Notes: generated from the letters alone by a model not told the origin. 64,000 bases of DNA from Bog-756 sp963699085 (GCA_963699085.1 CAVOTH010000004.1:620001-684000), one strand, 5' to 3'. Counted from the first letter of the stretch, positions 24,355 through 33,099 are shown. Made by a program: numbers and translations.

Positions 24355-25542
24355 CCGGTCGATACCCGCGGCAGGCGACGGCGCCGAACCGGGTTCACGC
24401 GAACGAAACAGTGCCAGCGACGCCGACAGGCTGTGGACGAAATTGTCGCCGCCCACCGGGCCGAACTCGCCGGCGGCGAACATGCCGCCGAGGGGGACGG
24501 GCCCGAGCATCCGCTGGATCACCCCGGCATCATGGTCCGCCTCGTCGAAGAGGCGGGTCCCCCGTCCGTTGCAGGTGAACAGGAGGGCGGCGTCCGCCTG
24601 GCGCCCCACGAGGCTGGCCGACAGGTCCTCGTCCGCTGTCCGGGAGTCGCGGATGGCGAACTGGATCACACTGCCCAGGGCGAGTCGCCCCTCGACGGCC
24701 AGCGAACCGGACGACCGTTCGGCACCCACCAGCGGGCGGAAGAGGAGGTCGGTCGGGCCGGGGTCGAGCACCCGGGTGTCGACGCAGTGCCCGAGGAGGA
24801 CCCCGTTCCCCTCGATGCCGGCGATGTCGGCCCGGCCGAGGTGCTCGGCGATCTCGTCGACCATGCAGTCGAGGGCCGGGCGCCCGGCGATCTGGCGGAC
24901 GAGGTTGCGTTCGACCCCGGTCACCGTGAGCAGGCGTCCGAAGGGTCGACACCCCTGGGACACCACCGGGACCACTTCGGTCGCCGGTCCGAGCAGCACG
25001 GCGACTGCGCCCGAGGTCAGCACCCGGTCCCCGAGGGCCAGCCGGGTCCCACCCGGCCATGATGCGCCCGACGCGTAGCCGCCGATCACCGGCAGTCCCG
25101 GTCGCGTCGAAGCGAGGTGCTCGCCGAACTCGGTCATCGGGAACGTGAACGGGTCGGCCAGCACGAGCAGGGCCGACGGGGTGAATCCCAGCGCGGTCGG
25201 TAGGCCGCTGAACCGCCACTCATCGTCAGTCGATCGTGTGGCGGTGAGCTCGAGGGGCGCCAGCGGGCCGACCCGACCGGCCCACAGGCTGATCGCCGGC
25301 AGCTCCTCGACCTCGGAGTCCCGGCCCACGACCGACTCGGCGGCGCAGCCGATGAGTCCGAGGGGATGGAGGAGCGCGTCGACGGCGGCGACGATGTCTT
25401 CGAGGGCGCCGGCATGGGGTCGGGTGACGGTGACCACGACCAGGTCGGGACGCTCGCCGATCTGCTCGAGGATCGAGCCGATGGCATCGCCGAGCGCCTG
25501 GCCGGTCACCGGGTGCCGGGACAGTGCACTGGCGAAGTCCAC
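24352..25542 (-). CDS. FIST-domain sensory protein
   Basis: About 396 residues from GTG 25542, five bases after the bicupin stop. The N-terminal half (LGLIGCAAESVVGRDSEVEE, ALLVLADPFTFPMTEF, LPVIGGYASGAS) is a FIST domain and the C-terminal half (FRPLVGAERSSGSLAVEGRL, ALLFTCNGRGTRLF, GGMFAAGEFGPVGGDNFVH) a FIST_C domain, where the F-x-C-N-G-R-G and G-x-F-x-x-G-E-x-G-P pieces are characteristic. FIST proteins are proposed small-ligand sensors, often near signalling proteins; none is adjacent here. The upstream extension of the open frame overlaps the bicupin gene and is not real coding. Confidence 0.88.
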   Translation of the reverse strand: MDFASALSRHPVTGQALGDAIGSILEQIGERPDLVVVTVTRPHAGALEDIVAAVDALLHPLGLIGCAAESVVGRDSEVEELPAISLWAGRVGPLAPLELTATRSTDDEWRFSGLPTALGFTPSALLVLADPFTFPMTEFGEHLASTRPGLPVIGGYASGASWPGGTRLALGDRVLTSGAVAVLLGPATEVVPVVSQGCRPFGRLLTVTGVERNLVRQIAGRPALDCMVDEIAEHLGRADIAGIEGNGVLLGHCVDTRVLDPGPTDLLFRPLVGAERSSGSLAVEGRLALGSVIQFAIRDSRTADEDLSASLVGRQADAALLFTCNGRGTRLFDEADHDAGVIQRMLGPVPLGGMFAAGEFGPVGGDNFVHSLSASLALFRSREPGSAPSPAAGIDR

Positions 25543-25547
25543 CGAGG

Positions 25548-26552
25548 TCAGGTCTCCGCCGGAGTGAACCGGATGTCGAGTGACCGCAGGTAGGTGTGGA
25601 GCCCGGCATCCTGGATGGGCATCAGGTAGGCCGGCGCCCCGGACTCGTTGTGGTGGCTGTGCCAGAAGCCCGGCGGAGTCACGAAGGCCCCCGCACTCTC
25701 CCAATCGACCCGGACCGGATCGATGATGCGACCGGTGGGGTCGACCTCGGAACCGACCAATGAGTAGCAGCCTGGCCGGCACGAGATGATCAGGTCGACG
25801 GCGGCGCTCTGGTGGCGATGGGGTCGCTGTACCCGATCCTTGGGCAGCACCCCCAACATGGCCCAGAGGGTGTGGGTGACCGTGAGGGTTCGGGGCTGTG
25901 CCGCGTTGCCGAGCAGGATGCTGACCCGGCTCCGGGATGCGGCATCGGGGTGGCGCTCGACCTCCGCCAGGCGGGCGAGGGACGTGGCCGCGTCGTAGCG
26001 GGTGGGTGCGAACTGCGGAGTCCCCGGCGTGACACCCAGGTAGGCCAGGAGGGGAGCGTCGGTCACCCGATACAGGAGACAGCGTTCCGTGGCTGCGGAG
26101 CTGTGCTCGGTGGTGCATCCGGCGGGCAGGGTCACCACATCGCCCGCCGACCATGGCACGGTGCCGGTCGACGTTGAAGCCCCCGGGTCGGTGCGGAGGA
26201 AGGTGCTGGAGCCCGAACCCTCGAGGCAGTAGTAGAGCTCGCTGGTCGAGTCGGGACCGGTGGTGACGGTGTCACCGGGATCGAGGACCATGAACGCGGC
26301 GAGCAGCGCCGGGCTGGTCGCCGGGTAGTCGACGGCGAGGGGGGCCGACAGATCGAGGGGGACCAGGCGGGTGCCCGGACCCCGGTGGAGCGATGCCGGG
26401 AACCGGTGGACGGGCACCGGGGGGATGACACCGGAGCCGACCGGGTCGGCGGCGGTCGAGTACTCGTGGAAGCGGGCGTCCCCTGACCAGTCCTCGGTCG
26501 CCTCTCCTATCAGGACGACCGGCCCCGGGGCGGCGTGCTCGTCGATGGCCAT
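25548..26552 (-). CDS. Bicupin protein, gentisate-dioxygenase-like
   Basis: A 334-residue protein with two cupin folds. The first domain has ELYYCLEGSGSS and a PAGCTTEHSS metal-site-like stretch. The second has QRPHRHQSAAVDLIISC, with clustered His residues, and FVTPPGFWHSHHNESG, which form a good metal centre. The architecture resembles gentisate/1-hydroxy-2-naphthoate dioxygenases, but the first-domain site is poorer and the substrate is unclear. ATG at 26552 lies six bases after a GATACT box. FIST follows 5 bases downstream, so the pair is probably one unit. Confidence 0.8.
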   Translation of the reverse strand: MAIDEHAAPGPVVLIGEATEDWSGDARFHEYSTAADPVGSGVIPPVPVHRFPASLHRGPGTRLVPLDLSAPLAVDYPATSPALLAAFMVLDPGDTVTTGPDSTSELYYCLEGSGSSTFLRTDPGASTSTGTVPWSAGDVVTLPAGCTTEHSSAATERCLLYRVTDAPLLAYLGVTPGTPQFAPTRYDAATSLARLAEVERHPDAASRSRVSILLGNAAQPRTLTVTHTLWAMLGVLPKDRVQRPHRHQSAAVDLIISCRPGCYSLVGSEVDPTGRIIDPVRVDWESAGAFVTPPGFWHSHHNESGAPAYLMPIQDAGLHTYLRSLDIRFTPAET

Positions 26553-26558
26553 GCCCCC

Positions 26559-26564
26559 AGTATC
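26559..26564 (-). promoter_or_regulatory. -10-like box for the bicupin-FIST unit
   Basis: GATACT on the minus strand, six bases before the bicupin ATG. Together with the plus-strand box at 26596 it forms a compact divergent promoter pair in a 55-base spacer. Confidence 0.45.
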
Positions 26565-26595
26565 GCCGGTTCGGGTGGGTCACCGTCCACGGGGC

Positions 26596-26601
26596 TATCG
26601 T
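26596..26601 (+). promoter_or_regulatory. -10 box for the hotdog thioesterase, leaderless arrangement
   Basis: TATCGT followed by six bases and the GTG start at 26608. Confidence 0.55.
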
Positions 26602-26607
26602 CGCCCG

Positions 26608-27018
26608 GTGGCCGACGCACGGATCCAGGTGCCTGCGAACTGTGAGCTGACGCTGGGGATGACCTGCGTGGACAAGACCCAGCCGGGTCGGACCGTGTGG
26701 CGGATGCGCGCCGACGAGCGATTCGCCAATCCGGCCGGCATCATCCAGGGAGGGTTCATCGGCGCCATGGCCGACTCGGCCATGGGTTCGGCTGCCCTCA
26801 CCTATGCCAAGGCAGCGGGCCGGAAGGTGTTCGCCGCCAACGTGGAGATGAAGACCAGCTTCATCAGCCCGGCCCGGGTGGGCACGATGCTCGAGTGCAC
26901 CGCCGTCGTCGTGTCGGGGGGCGCCCGGGTGGCGTTTGCCGAGGCCGAGGTGGTCGATGACGCCGGCCGGGCGGTGGCGCGGGCCAGCTCCACCTACCTG
27001 TTCAGTGAGCGGAAGTGA
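26608..27018 (+). CDS. PaaI-type hotdog thioesterase
   Basis: A 136-residue hotdog-fold protein that probably hydrolyses acyl- or aryl-CoA thioesters. The catalytic helix region is FANPAGIIQGGFIGAMADSAMGSA, where the N/H-P-x-G-x-x-x-G-G motif lines the active site, and the later strand NVEMKTSFISPARVGTML is typical. GTG at 26608 is supported by the -10 box six bases upstream; the frame is open further but overlaps the divergent bicupin gene. The substrate is unknown. Confidence 0.88.
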   Translation: MADARIQVPANCELTLGMTCVDKTQPGRTVWRMRADERFANPAGIIQGGFIGAMADSAMGSAALTYAKAAGRKVFAANVEMKTSFISPARVGTMLECTAVVVSGGARVAFAEAEVVDDAGRAVARASSTYLFSERK

Positions 27019-27066
27019 GCCGGGGACCCGGTCGCGCTGGCTAGAGTTGTGCCGTCCGAGCCGCCG

Positions 27067-27126
27067 GGACCGCCCGCGGGCGGTCCGATGAGGTGCGCCC
27101 GGCGGTGGCACCGGCACCCGCCGGGC
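27067..27126 (+). terminator. Paired GC-rich hairpins after the thioesterase
   Basis: First hairpin at 27067-27086: ggaccgcc, loop cgcg, ggcggtcc, a perfect 8-bp stem. Second at 27097-27126: gcccggcgg pairs with ccgccgggc, 9 bp, 12-base loop. There is no T run. Position 50 bases after a stop codon suggests termination; a role in the leader of the next gene is possible. Confidence 0.6.
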
Positions 27127-27152
27127 ACCGGTCCAGTTACCCGAGGAGGAAC

Positions 27153-27515
27153 GTGGCGCAAGGCCGGAAGGGCCGCAAGCCGGGGTTGAGCGGACTGCGT
27201 GACGAGGGTCAGCAGGCGATCGCGCTCATCATCGACTACGTCAAGCAGGAGACGCTCGACCCGGTCAAGGGCCTCGGGCGCTACGTCCTGTTCGGCGTGG
27301 TCGGTGCGGTCGCACTGTCCATCGGACTGGCGGTGCTCACGGTCGGCCTCCTGCGCCTCCTCCAGGGAGAGACCGGTAGCACCTTCTCCGGCAACCTCTC
27401 CTGGGTCCCCTATGTGATCTGCATGGTCGTCGTCGTCCTCATCGCCTACCTCGCCGTCAGGGCCATCAGCCGGGGACAGACGCCGAACGGCACCACCGAC
27501 AAGGAGCAGGCATGA
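27153..27515 (+). CDS. Small two-helix membrane protein, phage-holin-superfamily-like
   Basis: A 120-residue protein with a basic N-terminus (MAQGRKGRKPGLSGLRDEGQ), an amphipathic helix (LIIDYVKQETLDPVKGLGRY) and two membrane helices (about residues 46-66 and 85-107). It resembles the small actinobacterial membrane proteins of the holin-3-superfamily/DUF1469 type, but the similarity is by pattern only. GTG at 27153 follows a strong gaggaggaac site. It overlaps the next gene by 4 bases (ATGA), beginning a run of small membrane genes leading to trmI. Confidence 0.7.
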   Translation: MAQGRKGRKPGLSGLRDEGQQAIALIIDYVKQETLDPVKGLGRYVLFGVVGAVALSIGLAVLTVGLLRLLQGETGSTFSGNLSWVPYVICMVVVVLIAYLAVRAISRGQTPNGTTDKEQA

Positions 27516-27724
27516 GCCCGGCCGACGAGAAGATCACCCGCGACCAGATAGAGGCCAAGTTCCGCGAGATGACCACCGGGGCGACCGACGAGGTCGAGGG
27601 GGTCAAGTCCCAGGCGCTCGCCATCGGACTGGCCGTTGTGGTGGCATCAGTGGCCGTCGTGTACCTGATAGGCCGTCGTCGCGGTCGGCGGCGGTCGACC
27701 ATCGTCGAAGTCCGCCGGATCTGA
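27512..27724 (+). CDS. Small single-helix membrane protein
   Basis: A 70-residue protein: a soluble acidic N-terminus (DEKITRDQIEAKFREMT), one membrane helix (about 36-52) and a very basic Arg-rich tail (GRRRGRRRS). It overlaps the preceding gene by 4 bases, so the two are translationally coupled. The layout resembles DUF3618-type proteins; the function is unknown. Confidence 0.7.
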   Translation: MSPADEKITRDQIEAKFREMTTGATDEVEGVKSQALAIGLAVVVASVAVVYLIGRRRGRRRSTIVEVRRI

Positions 27725-27728
27725 GCCG

Positions 27729-27941
27729 ATGGAGACCTTCCTCCGCTATGTCCAGGTGCGTGCATTCGGACGGGGCATGCGCGGGTACAACACGGCATGG
27801 TTCGTGGTCGGCGCCGCCGTGTGGATGGTGCTCCGGGCCAGGCGGAGTCAGGACGTCGTCTACCGCACCAAGCTGAACCCGGGGGAGCGCCTGATCATCA
27901 GCGGGGGATCCTCGGGGCCGCCGTCGAGTCCCGCATCCTGA
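27729..27941 (+). CDS. Small hypothetical protein upstream of trmI
   Basis: A 70-residue protein (METFLRYVQVRAFGRGMRGY start, one hydrophobic segment NTAWFVVGAAVWMVL, then VVYRTKLNPGERLIISGG). The NPGERLIIS ending is seen in small actinobacterial membrane proteins. It starts 4 bases after the previous stop and ends 5 bases before the trmI start, so it belongs to the same transcript. The function is unknown. Confidence 0.65.
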   Translation: METFLRYVQVRAFGRGMRGYNTAWFVVGAAVWMVLRARRSQDVVYRTKLNPGERLIISGGSSGPPSSPAS

Positions 27942-27946
27942 GCGCG

Positions 27947-28846
27947 GTGGACCCCGGCGGGGGAGCAGCCGACAAGAGCCTTCTGCGGTCCGGCGAGAAG
28001 GTCCTGCTGGTGGATGCCAAGAAGCGCCGCTACCTGTTGACGCTCCGGCCGGACGCCGGCTTCCACACCCACGTGGGGATCGTGGCCCACAACGATCTCA
28101 TCGGCGCCTACGAAGGGTCGACGGTCCTGGGCAGCACCGGTCGACGTTTCCTGGTGGTCCGACCCACCCTGGCCGAAACAGTGCTCAAGATGCCCCGGGG
28201 TGCACAGGTCATCTATCCGAAGGATCTGGCCGCCATCCTCATGGAGGCCGACATCGGCCCGGGGATGCAGGTCCTGGAGGCCGGGGTCGGCTCCGGCGCA
28301 CTGTCCATGGCCATGCTGCGGGCCGGAGCCTCGGTGGTCGGGTACGAGCTGCGCGAGGACTTCGCCAATCGGGCCCAGAACAATGTCAATGCCGTGGTCG
28401 GCCCCGACGCCGACTACCGGGTGGAGCTGCGCGACGTCTATCGGGGGATCGAGGAGCGGGGATTGGACCGGGTGGTGCTCGACCTGCCCGAGCCGTGGCA
28501 GGTCGTCTCCCACGCCGAAGTGGCGCTCCGGTCGGGCGGGATCCTCTGCGCCTACCTCCCGACCATCAACCAGACGTCCCACTTCCGACAGGTCCTGGAG
28601 GACAGCGCGTTCGGCATGGCGTCCACCCTGGAGGTGCTGCACCGGACCTGGCACATCGAGGACCGGTCGGTCCGGCCGGACCATCGGATGGTGGGCCATA
28701 CCGGGTTCCTCACCACGGCACGTCTGCTGAGACGCGAGGAGTTGGGTAGTCGGCCCGGGGTGGCGGGCCCTCCGGCGGTGGAACGGGACCCCGGACCTGT
28801 GGTGGAGTGGCGGCCTGACGGAGAGATGTCGGACCAGGGGGATTGA
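27947..28846 (+). CDS. trmI: tRNA (adenine-58-N1)-methyltransferase
   Basis: A 299-residue SAM-dependent enzyme that methylates N1 of A58 in the tRNA T-loop. The SAM-binding motif is VLEAGVGSGALSMAMLRAGA followed by GYELREDFA; later motifs are VVLDLPEPW and LCAYLPTINQ, and the upstream KMPRGAQVIYPKD is conserved. GTG at 27947 is chosen because it is the first in-frame start after the preceding gene. In actinobacteria trmI commonly lies just upstream of the arc/Pup-proteasome genes, as here. Confidence 0.94.
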   Translation: MDPGGGAADKSLLRSGEKVLLVDAKKRRYLLTLRPDAGFHTHVGIVAHNDLIGAYEGSTVLGSTGRRFLVVRPTLAETVLKMPRGAQVIYPKDLAAILMEADIGPGMQVLEAGVGSGALSMAMLRAGASVVGYELREDFANRAQNNVNAVVGPDADYRVELRDVYRGIEERGLDRVVLDLPEPWQVVSHAEVALRSGGILCAYLPTINQTSHFRQVLEDSAFGMASTLEVLHRTWHIEDRSVRPDHRMVGHTGFLTTARLLRREELGSRPGVAGPPAVERDPGPVVEWRPDGEMSDQGD

Positions 28847-28897
28847 CCCACCCGCATGCACCCGTCAGGGCCCACGCATGGTCAGAGCGGAGGGGTG

Positions 28898-29134
28898 CTA
28901 GCTCTGTTCGATGAAGATGCACTCACCGGGGCACTCCTCGGAGGCCTCCACGACGGCATCTTCGAGATCGGTCGGCACCGCGGCCATTCCAGCCGAACCG
29001 CCCGGCTCGTTGCGGACGGCGTCGCCCTCTTTGACATAGGCGAGCCCGTCGTCGAGCAGCGTGAAGACCGCGGGCGCGATCTCCTCGCAGAGGCCGTCTC
29101 CCGTGCAGAGATCTTGGTCGATCCAGACCTTCAT
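28898..29134 (-). CDS. Small ferredoxin, [3Fe-4S] type
   Basis: A 78-residue ferredoxin. C10 and C16 lie in CTGDGLC, where D13 replaces the cysteine of a 4Fe cluster, and C68 is in ECPGEC (C72 extra). This spacing indicates a [3Fe-4S] centre like those partnering cytochromes P450. ATG at 29134 has an aggagaga site. It lies between trmI and arc on the opposite strand; similar ferredoxin genes near arc are known in actinobacteria, but the partner is not in this window. Confidence 0.9.
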   Translation of the reverse strand: MKVWIDQDLCTGDGLCEEIAPAVFTLLDDGLAYVKEGDAVRNEPGGSAGMAAVPTDLEDAVVEASEECPGECIFIEQS

Positions 29135-29468
29135 CAGCTGTGTCTCTCCTACATTTCTCTCGGCTCGAACGCGTGGGACCCATGTCGACGTGATTCCCGG
29201 AGGCTGACGGGTACCGTCCCGGCACCTCCGGTATCGGCGTGCCCGGCCCGTTGCTTTACTCATGCTATCCGCGTCTCGGGGGAGCCGGCTGACAGTCCCT
29301 GTGGAGAGGATCCCCACTTGGCCGATCCAAGGGCGACCCGGGTCGGCGCGGTGGTTCGACGGAGGCGGCCAGAGGCGGAGTCGGACAGCTCCGGGACGGC
29401 CGAGAAGCGTCTGTGCCCGGTCCTGCCCGGTGTAGGGTCGCCTCTGAGGCCCCGACTGCTCGAGTGAG
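29135..29468. other. Divergent spacer between ferredoxin and arc
   Basis: A 334-base non-coding stretch with no convincing open frame, repeat or structured RNA. A TAGGGT box at 29433-29438 could be the -10 for arc, giving a leader of about 24 bases. Confidence 0.5.
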
Positions 29469-31247
29469 GTGAGTGCGACGGTTGATTTCGATGATGCCGA
29501 AGGTCAGCGCCGGGCGACCGACGAGGAAGATCTCGAGACGCTGAAAGCCCGCGCCCTCTCCGCCGAGGAGGAGGTCACGGTTCTGCGTCGGCGGCTGCAG
29601 GAGAGTCCGCGTCGGGTGCAGACCCTCGAGGAGAAGCTCCTGGAGACGAAGGGCCAGCTGGCCCAAGCGGTATCCCAGAACGAGAAGCTGACCTTCACTC
29701 TCCAGACGGCCAAGGAGCACGTGGCCGCCTTGCGCGACGAGGTGGAGAAACTCACTCAACCGCCGTCGGCCTACGGCACCTACCTCGGAGCCAACGACGA
29801 CGGGACGGTGGACGTCTTCTCGGGAGGCCGCAAGATGCGGGTCTCACTCCACCCGGACATCGATCCCGGTGAGATCAGCCGGGGGAACGAGGTGGTCCTC
29901 AACGAGTCACTGAACGTGATCCTGGCCCGGGAGGGCGAGGGACAGGGCGAGGTGGTGGTCCTGAAGGAGCTGATGGACGGCGGCAAACGTGCGTTGGTCT
30001 ACGGACGGGCCGACGAGGAGCGGGTGGCCGACCTGTCCGACGCCCTCATCGGGATCAAGCTGCGCGCCGGCGACACCGTGCTCATGGAGTCGCGGACCGG
30101 GCTGCTCATCGAAAAGCTGGAGCGTCCGGAGGTGGAAGAGCTCGTCCTCGAGGAAGTGCCCGACGTCACCTATGCCGATGTGGGCGGCCTGGACGAGCAG
30201 ATCGAGGCCATCACCGACGCGGTGGAGCTGCCGTACCTGTACCGGGAGCTCTACGCCGAGCACAAGCTCCCCGCCCCGAAGGGAATCCTGTTGTACGGCC
30301 CCCCGGGGTGCGGAAAGACGTTGATCGCCAAAGCAGTGGCCAACTCGCTGGCCAAGAAGGTCGCCCAGGTCACCGGGAACACCAATACCCGCAGCTACTT
30401 CCTCAACATCAAGGGGCCCGAGCTCCTCAACAAGTATGTCGGTGAGACCGAGCGCCAGATCCGACTGGTGTTCCAGCGGGCCCGGGAGAAGTCAGAGGAG
30501 GGTGTGCCGGTCATCGTCTTCTTCGATGAGATGGACTCGTTGTTCCGCACCCGTGGTACCGGTATCAGCTCCGACATGGAGTCGACCATCGTGCCCCAGC
30601 TGTTGGCCGAGATCGATGGCGTGGAGACGTTGAAGGATGTCATCGTCATCGGCGCCTCCAACCGGGAGGACCTCATCGATCCGGCCATCCTGCGTCCCGG
30701 CCGCCTCGACGTGAAGATCCGGATCGAACGTCCCAACGAGTTGGCCGCCACCCAGATCTTCGGACGGTACCTGACCCCTGACCTCCCCCTCGACGCCGAC
30801 GAGGTGCGCACCCTGGGCGGCGGCGACGCGGCAAAGGCGACCCAGGCGATGATCGAGGCCACCGTCGCCGAGATGTACCGCGACGACGAGGAGAACCGCT
30901 TCCTCGAGGTGACGTACCAGAACGGGGACAAGGAAGTCCTGTACTACCGCGACTTCAGTTCAGGCGCCATGATCGAGAACATCGTGCGCCGGGCCAAGAA
31001 GCTGGCCATCAAGCGGGCCATCGCCGAAAAAGGGCGTGGCATCCGCACCCAGGATCTCCTCGACTCGATCCGCCAGGAGTACAAGGAGAACGAGGACCTC
31101 CCCAACACGACCAATCCGGACGACTGGGCCAAGATCTCGGGCAAGAAGGGCGAGCGCATCGTCTATATCCGCACCCTGATCAGCGACCGGGAGGAGACCA
31201 CCGGCGGGCGATCCATCGAGCGGGTGGGGACGGGGCAGTACCTCTGA
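29469..31247 (+). CDS. arc: Proteasomal AAA+ ATPase ARC (Mpa)
   Basis: A 592-residue hexameric ATPase that recognises Pup-tagged proteins, unfolds them and feeds them into the 20S proteasome. An N-terminal coiled coil (about 20-95) binds Pup. A tandem OB region (about 98-240) follows, then the AAA+ domain with Walker A GPPGCGKT (about 277-284), Walker B VIVFFDEMDS (about 348-357) and the arginine-finger region LIDPAILRPGRLD. The C-terminus ends GQYL, the penultimate-Tyr motif that docks into the proteasome alpha ring. GTG at 29469 is used. dop, pup, prcB, prcA and pafA follow. Confidence 0.97.
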   Translation: MSATVDFDDAEGQRRATDEEDLETLKARALSAEEEVTVLRRRLQESPRRVQTLEEKLLETKGQLAQAVSQNEKLTFTLQTAKEHVAALRDEVEKLTQPPSAYGTYLGANDDGTVDVFSGGRKMRVSLHPDIDPGEISRGNEVVLNESLNVILAREGEGQGEVVVLKELMDGGKRALVYGRADEERVADLSDALIGIKLRAGDTVLMESRTGLLIEKLERPEVEELVLEEVPDVTYADVGGLDEQIEAITDAVELPYLYRELYAEHKLPAPKGILLYGPPGCGKTLIAKAVANSLAKKVAQVTGNTNTRSYFLNIKGPELLNKYVGETERQIRLVFQRAREKSEEGVPVIVFFDEMDSLFRTRGTGISSDMESTIVPQLLAEIDGVETLKDVIVIGASNREDLIDPAILRPGRLDVKIRIERPNELAATQIFGRYLTPDLPLDADEVRTLGGGDAAKATQAMIEATVAEMYRDDEENRFLEVTYQNGDKEVLYYRDFSSGAMIENIVRRAKKLAIKRAIAEKGRGIRTQDLLDSIRQEYKENEDLPNTTNPDDWAKISGKKGERIVYIRTLISDREETTGGRSIERVGTGQYL

Positions 31248-31282
31248 CCCGCCGGGGACGCCGCTCGCGCCCGGTGCGAGGG

Positions 31283-31288
31283 TAGGGT
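31283..31288 (+). promoter_or_regulatory. -10 box for dop, leaderless arrangement
   Basis: TAGGGT followed by seven bases and ATG 31296, in the 48-base spacer after arc. Confidence 0.5.
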
Positions 31289-31295
31289 CGCCCGC

Positions 31296-32789
31296 ATGGC
31301 GATCCCCAAGGTCTGCGGTATCGAGACCGAGTACGGCATCCAGGTGGTGGGCGGAGACCCGAACCCCATCGCCGCGTCCTCGGTGCTGATCAACGCCTAC
31401 GCCCACGACGTGGCGCGCCAGCAGATCGGCTGGGACTTCGAGGACGAGGCTCCCGGCAACGACGCCCGCGGATTCGCACGGGAGGGCTCGATGCCCCCGA
31501 TGGTGGAGACCCACCTGGTCAATACGGTGCTGACCAACGGGGCCCGCTACTACGTCGATCACGCCCATCCCGAGTTCAGCGCGCCGGAGTGTCGCGACGC
31601 GCTCGAAGCCGTCCGCTACGACCGGGCGGGCGACACGATCGTGATCCGTTCGATGGAGGCCGCCGATGTGGCGGTGCACGACGGCTCCCATCTCGTCGTC
31701 TACAAGAACAATTCGGACGGCAAGGGAAACTCGTACGGCTGCCACGAAAATTACCTGATGGACCGGGACACCCCGTTCAGTCGGGTCGTGGCCGGGATCA
31801 CCCCGCACTTCGTGACCCGCCAGATCTACTGCGGCAGTGGCAAGGTCGGGTCCGAGACCCCGATACACGAACCGGGTGCCGTCGACTTCCAACTGTCCCA
31901 GCGGGCCGAGTTCTTCGAGGAGCAGGTGGGCCTGGAGACGACGCTCAAGCGACCCATCGTGAACACCCGGGACGAGCCCCACGCCGACCCCCGCCGGTAC
32001 CGGAGGCTCCATGTGATCGTGGGGGATGCCAACCTCGCCGAGGTCGCCACCTTCCTGAAACTGGGGACCACCTCACTGGTGCTGGCCATGATCGAGGACA
32101 ACGTGTCCGCCAGCCGGAGCCTCGCCCTGGCCGACCCGGTACGGGCCATCCACGCCGTGGCTGTCGACCGCACCTTCACCCAGACCCTGCTGATGGCCGA
32201 CGGAACGACCGCCACCGCACTGGCCATCCAGTGGGAGCTCTACTCGCAGGCCCGCAAGTACGCCGACGACCGAGGTCTCGAGTGCCTCGGGGCGGAAGCG
32301 GTGGGTGCCGCGGTCCTCGATCGGTGGGAGCAGGTGTTGAACGGTCTGGAGACCGACCCGATGACGCTGGCCCGCCAGGTGGACTGGGTGGCGAAGCTGC
32401 AGCTGCTCGAGGCCTACCGCGATCGTCACGGGCTCGCATGGGGCGACCCCCGGTTGGCCGCGGTGGACCTGCAGTACCACGACCTGCGACCGACACGTTC
32501 GCTCTTCGCCCGACTCGACACCGAGCACCTGGTCGACGAGGCGTCGGTGGCAGCGGCGGTGACCGACCCGCCCCGGGACACCCGGGCCTGGTTCAGGGGG
32601 GAGTGCCTGAAGCGCTGGCCAGGGTCGGTGGCCACCGCCAACTGGGATTCTCTGGTCTTCGACCTCGGTTCGGACCCATTGAGGCGTATCCCTATGATGG
32701 ATCCGCTGAAGGGAACGGCGGAACATGTCGAAGCATTACTTGACGACTGCGCCAGCCCAGCCGAGCTAGTGGAGCGGCTGAGCGCCTGA
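31296..32789 (+). CDS. dop: Depupylase/deamidase Dop
   Basis: A 497-residue carboxylate-amine-ligase-fold enzyme. Dop removes Pup from substrates and, where needed, deamidates the Pup C-terminal Gln. Seen are the nucleotide-binding Glu pattern GIETEYGIQ, the Dop-specific loop after residue 45 (GWDFEDEAPGNDARGF), absent from PafA, the Y-V-D-H-A-H-P-E-x-S active-site stretch, NNSDGKGNSYGCHENYL and RPIVNTRDEPHADP. Because the Pup encoded next already ends in Glu, the deamidase role may be unnecessary and depupylation is the expected function. Confidence 0.96.
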   Translation: MAIPKVCGIETEYGIQVVGGDPNPIAASSVLINAYAHDVARQQIGWDFEDEAPGNDARGFAREGSMPPMVETHLVNTVLTNGARYYVDHAHPEFSAPECRDALEAVRYDRAGDTIVIRSMEAADVAVHDGSHLVVYKNNSDGKGNSYGCHENYLMDRDTPFSRVVAGITPHFVTRQIYCGSGKVGSETPIHEPGAVDFQLSQRAEFFEEQVGLETTLKRPIVNTRDEPHADPRRYRRLHVIVGDANLAEVATFLKLGTTSLVLAMIEDNVSASRSLALADPVRAIHAVAVDRTFTQTLLMADGTTATALAIQWELYSQARKYADDRGLECLGAEAVGAAVLDRWEQVLNGLETDPMTLARQVDWVAKLQLLEAYRDRHGLAWGDPRLAAVDLQYHDLRPTRSLFARLDTEHLVDEASVAAAVTDPPRDTRAWFRGECLKRWPGSVATANWDSLVFDLGSDPLRRIPMMDPLKGTAEHVEALLDDCASPAELVERLSA

Positions 32790-32900
32790 TACGGACCGTA
32801 CGGCACCGGAAGTCCACCGGGGCCGACGGTCCGGAGAAGGGGTGCGGTTCGACGATGTGGTGCAGTTCGACGATGCTGGATACGGACGAGGAGTGGAGCG

Positions 32901-33095
32901 ATGGCAGAACGAGAGTTGAAGAAGAAGCAGGCGACCGAGCGGACCGATGAGGCCGTGGAGGACGTGCCGGCCACATCGGCGACCGGCGAGAAGCTGAAGG
33001 CCGAACTGGACGATCTCCTGGACGAGATCGACGAGGTGCTCGAGGACAACGCCGAGGAGTTCGTGCGCAACTACGTGCAGAAGGGTGGGGAGTGA
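32901..33095 (+). CDS. pup: Prokaryotic ubiquitin-like protein Pup, GGE-ending
   Basis: A 64-residue, acidic, mostly disordered modifier. Central helical region is EKLKAELDDLLDEIDEVLED; the C-terminus is FVRNYVQKGGE. Ending in Glu instead of Gln means PafA can use it directly, without Dop deamidation. ATG at 32901 has a gaggagtgg site. The 111-base spacer after dop contains nothing obvious. prcB starts about 5 bases after the stop. Confidence 0.97.
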   Translation: MAERELKKKQATERTDEAVEDVPATSATGEKLKAELDDLLDEIDEVLEDNAEEFVRNYVQKGGE

Positions 33096-33099
33096 CCAG

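Noticed and set aside
33085..33099. Earlier GTG as prcB start
   Set aside because: It would overlap the pup stop and lacks a spaced ribosome-binding site; GTG 33100 has both the site and the expected propeptide.
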